Positions 60,638 through 64,000 of a stretch of 64,000 nt of DNA are shown here, piece by piece; within the stretch, counting starts at the first letter, position 1, and each line of letters begins with the position of its first letter. The stretch is from NCBI GenBank assembly GCA_963666465.1, contig OY762824.1:372001-436000 (forward strand). The letters are read 5' to 3'. The notes under the pieces were generated by a model, which was given only the letters and a program-made list of their open reading frames with translations, was not told where the DNA came from and did not search any database. The stretch is from VXYL01 sp963666465 (GTDB taxonomy: Bacteria; Pseudomonadota; Gammaproteobacteria; Pseudomonadales; Azotimanducaceae). The position numbers were made by a program, and so were the translations under genes.

Positions 60638-61603
60638 ATGGGGCGGCGCAAGGCCGGTCAGGTGGCCGACATCGAAAAATACGCCGACCATGTCCGTTGG
60701 CATGAGATACAGTGCATGGTCGCCTTTTCGGCGATTTCAAAATCCCAAAACCGACAAACTCTTAGGCGAGGGGATGTTCCCGACTGGATCGCGTGGGATC
60801 CGCGGTTGCGGTCGTACGTGCTCGCCGAGGCGAAGGGAAGGCTGGGGGGATCGGTGGATGGATTTCTGTCGCAGACGCCGGCGTGCATCAGTTCCGGAAA
60901 GGCGCAGTTCGACCGGGTCGAGGTGCGAGAGACGTCCGGGAGGACAATTCGGACAAGCAACTGGGTGGCGGCGAACCGCTGGTGCACCGACCAACGCGGA
61001 AGAGCCCCGGTGTGCCTGCTCTGGGATCCCGATGGGGAAGGCGAACAACTGCTGGAGGAGGAGATTCCTCGGCACGCGGCGGCGGTGCGTAGAAAGCGCG
61101 TAGAGGGCATCGCGGCCGGACTAGGGCATCCGGGTTTCCCGGAAGGAGAGACGGAGCCGGTCGGCCGCACGGTTCACATTGCCGCCGCGCCGTCGGTTTC
61201 GTCGGAGCTGCCGGAGATGCTGGAGCCGTTGGAGTTGGCGGCGATCCCGCAGGCACCAGACGACGAACGGCGTCTTCCGGTGGCGGGCAGGGAGCCGGTT
61301 GTCGTGACGCGTCGAGAGGCGGAACCACGGTCGCAGGAGGGGCACGAGGATGCGTACGTGGCAGCGGTCATTACCCGTTTCGGGATCACGCCTATCGTCG
61401 ATCAGTCGGGCGTTGACGCTGCGCGCGCGGCGCAGGACCGAGCCAGATCGGGAGAGGAACCGGCGTTGATTTACGGGATAAGCGGTGGCGTGCTGACGGG
61501 TCCCGAGGCGGGCAGGCCGGGCTGGTGGTCGGGCCCAGGCATCGCGACACCGGATGGCGCAGGCCTCTTCGACGTGACCCAGGTGGAGATAGACCCGGGC
61601 TGA
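60638..61603 (+). CDS. Putative nuclease-like protein in a defence-type cluster
   Basis: 321 residues from ATG 60638. The N-terminal domain has VPDWIAWDPRLRSYVLAEAKGRLGG: an Asp followed after 12-15 residues by EAK fits a PD-(D/E)XK nuclease core. The region WVAANRWCTDQRGRAPVCLL WDP-like continues the fold. The C-terminal half is less ordered, ending GPGIATPDGAGLFDVTQVEI. The family was not identified. It is followed after 150 bases by an AbiJ-like gene, and HigBA and Vsr lie farther on, which suggests a role in defence; this is inference from neighbours. Confidence 0.45.
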   Translation: MGRRKAGQVADIEKYADHVRWHEIQCMVAFSAISKSQNRQTLRRGDVPDWIAWDPRLRSYVLAEAKGRLGGSVDGFLSQTPACISSGKAQFDRVEVRETSGRTIRTSNWVAANRWCTDQRGRAPVCLLWDPDGEGEQLLEEEIPRHAAAVRRKRVEGIAAGLGHPGFPEGETEPVGRTVHIAAAPSVSSELPEMLEPLELAAIPQAPDDERRLPVAGREPVVVTRREAEPRSQEGHEDAYVAAVITRFGITPIVDQSGVDAARAAQDRARSGEEPALIYGISGGVLTGPEAGRPGWWSGPGIATPDGAGLFDVTQVEIDPG

Positions 61604-61756
61604 ACACGTAGGACGACGGAAAGGGGCGGTTGGAGCGGCATCGCCGAAACCGGAGAATCGAAGGAACACGGTTGAAACTCCGTCTGGGGTTCGTACCCCG
61701 GCGACCTGTTCGGCGGGGCGATCACGCAAGAGGCGGACCAGAGGGCGGGAGGAAAC

Positions 61757-62659
61757 ATGGGGCAGGATGTCGGCGAGGGCCGGTATTTTTCGGACCGGGA
61801 GTACGGGGCACGGCCTCGCACGCGGGAGGTCGTCGACGAGCGCATTTGGGGCGGACTTTGCGGTCTGATCAAAACGGGTGTGGACGACGGCTCGTTTGGT
61901 CAACGTTTCCCGGAGATGTGCAGAGACGGACTGGGACCGTGCGGATGCGACGAAAGTCTATTCGCCAGGGTCCTCCGCGCTGAGCTGCCAGGAGTCGAGT
62001 GGCCTCTCTCCGAGGAGGATGCGCCGGAGACACCAGTGATCTTGGACCTCCTGGAGTTTTGCGCGCGTGCCGTGGGAGAGCCCATACAGGAGGGCAGCTA
62101 TCACCGGTTCATGGGTCACTACCACCTGAGTTGGGACCGCGAGACAGGCTTGGCTCGCTTCGTCGAGGACGTGAACGTGCTGCTGGCGCGAAACGGGGTC
62201 GCGTTCATGCTGACGGAGGACGGGCGGGCGCAGCGGGTGTTGCCGGACGAGTTGGCGGTACCGCTCGGCCGCGCGGTCTTCGACACCGGTGACGGCGAGA
62301 CTGACCGCCTGCTCGAGGCCGCGCGGACGCGAATCACATCGCCGAAGGCGGAAGACCGGCAGGACGCCTTGGAGAAGTTGTGGGACGCGTTCGAGCGGAT
62401 CAAGACGCTTGAGCCAGGAACGGATAAGCGGGTGCGGGCGGAGGCGCTGCTAGACCGGGCGGCCGCGCGCGAGAGTGGATTCCGGCGTTTGTTGGATGAG
62501 GAGGTCCGTGCGCTGACCACGATCGGCAACAGTTTCAGAATCCGGCACTCCGAGACGACAGGAGCGGGTCGGGGATTTGGAACGGGTGGATTACCTGTTT
62601 GCGCGGCTGTTCGCCTTCATGCGCCTAGTGCTGAAGGCGACGGGCCGGGGCGGATAGTC
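61757..62659 (+). pseudogene. AbiJ-like abortive-infection protein with one frameshift
   Basis: From ATG 61757 the frame gives RYFSDREYGARPRTREVVDE, RIWGGLCGLIKTGVDDGSFG and RFPEMCRDGLGPCGCD, then ALEKLWDAFERIKTLEPGTD and LTTIGNSFRIRHSETT. This layout fits the N-terminal domain family of AbiJ-like phage-defence proteins. Near 62570 the frame shifts and family sequence resumes as ERVDYLFARLFAFMRLVLKA, ending at TAG 62657. A single indel (or a sequencing error) thus removes the last 35 residues. The unshifted frame runs on to 62824 without family sequence. Confidence 0.6.
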
Positions 62660-62999
62660 GAACGGCCGGGGTCCGGAAGGTCAGATTTACCAGTGACCAC
62701 GAACCGATCGGTCCCCCAAGAGGAGGTGGAAGGAGAGGACCGTAGAGGGCGCTGCCAGCTCTCACTGCATTGGGGAGCGCCCCGTTGCGGGCAAGCGGAG
62801 CGCGCCAGCCGCCAGCGATCGTGACCCGAATGGGCCGAGACCGCTTGCGGGCTTGGTCGCCGAAGGCGATGGAGCGCGGGCCGAAGGCGGCGGGCAGATC
62901 ACAGCACGGAAACCTGATGCCCCCTGTGCATGCAGTCGTAACGCCCTGTCAACGGGACGGGACTTTAAGGATTGGTCCCGGCGGGGTATTGTTCGGCAG
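62660..62999. other. Spacer before the HigBA module
   Basis: About 340 bases with no recognisable gene. The higBA promoter probably lies near its end, around 62930-62990. Confidence 0.35.
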
Positions 63000-63279
63000 G
63001 TGATCCGGAGCTTCAGCGACCGCAGGACGAGGCGGTTTTTCGAGGGACATCGTGTCGCGGCCTTTCAGGGGTTTGCCGATCAGGCGGTCCGGAGGCTGAC
63101 CTTGCTGGCCAGCGCTGGGTCGCTCGGACCTCGCGGCGCTGCCGAGCAATCGCCTCGAGTCCTTGCGGGGTGATCGAGCGGGTCAGTTCAGCATCCGGAT
63201 CAACGCGCAGTGGCGCGTTTGCTTCCGCTGGAGCGCGGACGCGCCGTACGACGTGGAGATCGTGGACTACCACCCTTAG
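63000..63279 (+). pseudogene. higB: HigB/RelE-type toxin with a frameshift
   Basis: From GTG 63000: VIRSFSDRRTRRFFEGHRVA, AFQGFADQAVRRLTLLASA. Near 63120 the frame changes to DLAALPSNRLESLRGDRAGQ, FSIRINAQWRVCFRWSADAP and YDVEIVDYHP with TAG at 63277. These are the conserved blocks of HigB mRNA interferases (LxxLxGDRxGxxSIRINxQWRxCF). The frameshift lies in the middle, so active toxin is not made unless the sequence is wrong. The antitoxin starts 10 bases downstream. Confidence 0.75.
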
Positions 63280-63288
63280 GAGAACGAG

Positions 63289-63594
63289 GTGGACATCAAG
63301 AACGGGATGAGGCCGGTACATCCGGGCGAGATACTCCGCGAAGAGATCGAGGCTGCGGGCGTGTCGGAGGGCGCGTTGTCGAAGGCATTGGACGTGCCGC
63401 TGAACCGGGTGACCCTGATTCTGGAGGGCCGCCAGGGAATCACGGCCGATACGGCCTTGCGGCTGGCACGCTATTTCGGGACCAGTCCGCAGCTCTGGTT
63501 GAATCTTCAGCAGACGTGGGAACTGCGGCGGGCCGAGATCGAGGTTGGTCGGCAGATCACCGAGAGGGTTATTCCCCGTCGGTCGGCGGCGTAG
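63289..63594 (+). CDS. higA: HigA-type antitoxin
   Basis: 101 residues from GTG 63289, with taggag seven bases upstream. The HTH domain MRPVHPGEILREEIEAAGVS, then SKALDVPLNRVTLILEGRQG and ITADTALRLARYFGTSPQLW matches HigA/VapI antitoxins. It binds its own promoter and the HigB toxin. It looks intact although the toxin gene is broken, which is the order expected if toxin loss came first. Confidence 0.88.
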   Translation: MDIKNGMRPVHPGEILREEIEAAGVSEGALSKALDVPLNRVTLILEGRQGITADTALRLARYFGTSPQLWLNLQQTWELRRAEIEVGRQITERVIPRRSAA

Positions 63595-63599
63595 CCAGG

Positions 63600-64000
63600 G
63601 TTTTCTGTTGGGGCTTGCGACGCGTGGCTTGTGGAGAGCGGTTTCGTACTCAGGGGTGCCACCTTGAAGCCACCGCCCGAAGGCGACCGTCACGTGACGC
63701 GCATCGCGGCGGAGTGCGCACTCCCACACCGTGGCGACTCGCCAGCCAGCCTTGAGAAGCTGACGCTTGAAGCGGCGGTCGCGCTCCATGTTGTCATCGA
63801 ACTTTGCTTGCCAGAATTCCGGCCTTGTCGCTGGGGTGGTCGCATACGAGCACCCTTCATGGCGGTGCCAGAAGCACCCGCGAACGAAGCAAACGGCGCG
63901 GTAGCGACGGAGAACGAGATCCGGCGTTCCGGGGAGACCCCGGACGTGGAGTCTGAATCGAAATCCCTGCGCGTGAAGTGCCCGTCGAAGAATGAGTTCG
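63600..64000 (-). CDS. vsr: Very short patch repair endonuclease (Vsr), 5' part outside the window
   Basis: Read from the right edge: ELILRRALHAQGFRFRLHVR, GLPGTPDLVLRRYRAVCFVR, GCFWHRHEGCSYATTPATRP, EFWQAKFDDNMERDRRFKRQ and LLKAGWRVATVWECALR. These are the core blocks of Vsr, including the catalytic Asp (GTPDLVL) and the FWH zinc/metal region. Vsr nicks DNA at T:G mismatches left by deamination of 5-methylcytosine, and normally stands beside a cytosine methyltransferase. The frame has no stop until 63013, antisense to HigBA, so its 3' end is uncertain; family sequence ends near 63650. Confidence 0.82.

Overview
The window is GC-rich DNA from a proteobacterium, most likely a gammaproteobacterium. 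The order queA-tgt-yajC-secD-secF, glcD/glcE/glcF glycolate oxidase genes, a PilW/PilX minor-pilin pair, pssA next to msrP/msrQ, yghU and an MtrA/MtrB-type pair all fit this. The sequence is rich in decayed genes, insertion-sequence remnants, broken restriction systems and short intergenic hairpin repeats. That suggests a lineage with relaxed selection, such as a host-associated or recently bottlenecked bacterium; this is inference, and no species is named.

Layout. 1-1250: end of a type IV pilus minor-pilin operon. 1412-3736: a restriction-modification locus with an intact nuclease-like ORF and a methyltransferase broken by frameshifts. 4012-7516: deazaflavin-type reductase, OsmC-like protein, flavin monooxygenase-like protein and quinone oxidoreductase. 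7717-8508: terB and an ankyrin remnant. 8567-12262: glycolate oxidase. 12421-13683: decayed IS630-like element. 13814-19182: pssA, msrPQ, a membrane protein and a lipoprotein/DUF6152 pair. 19230-21212: a second wrecked restriction system cut by an IS1380-type fragment. 21390-23261: cupin and Xre/RES toxin-antitoxin genes. 23809-25059: second IS630-like copy. 25348-25434: tRNA-Leu(CAA). 25545-32336: lipoprotein, queuosine and Sec genes, and an ArsC-like gene with an in-frame TGA.

32694-37161: TauD-like dioxygenase, MFS transporter, gamma-glutamyltransferase. 37606-41721: diheme cytochrome, decaheme cytochrome and MtrB-type porin. 42019-46949: a spermidine synthase gene split in two, YghU and hypothetical genes. 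47190-49690: a graveyard of PhyH, DUF4338, ISAs1 and pyrF fragments. 49876-50621: three copies of an unexplained ~48-nt repeat. 50886-57079: a surface-protein pair, an inverse-autotransporter barrel with a 16-nt homopolymer at its 5' end and a large CARDB-repeat lipoprotein. 57180-60600: IS remnants and truncated catabolic genes. 60638-64000: a defence-type cluster (nuclease-like protein, AbiJ-like protein, HigBA, Vsr).

The most interesting signals are: (1) an ArsC-family gene with TGA exactly at the catalytic cysteine, followed by a hairpin that fits bacterial SECIS rules, so a candidate selenoprotein; (2) a probable phase-variable switch in the inverse autotransporter; (3) a family of intergenic hairpin elements with compensatory stem changes, two of which flank the Xre/RES module in inverted orientation; (4) the ~48-nt triple repeat.
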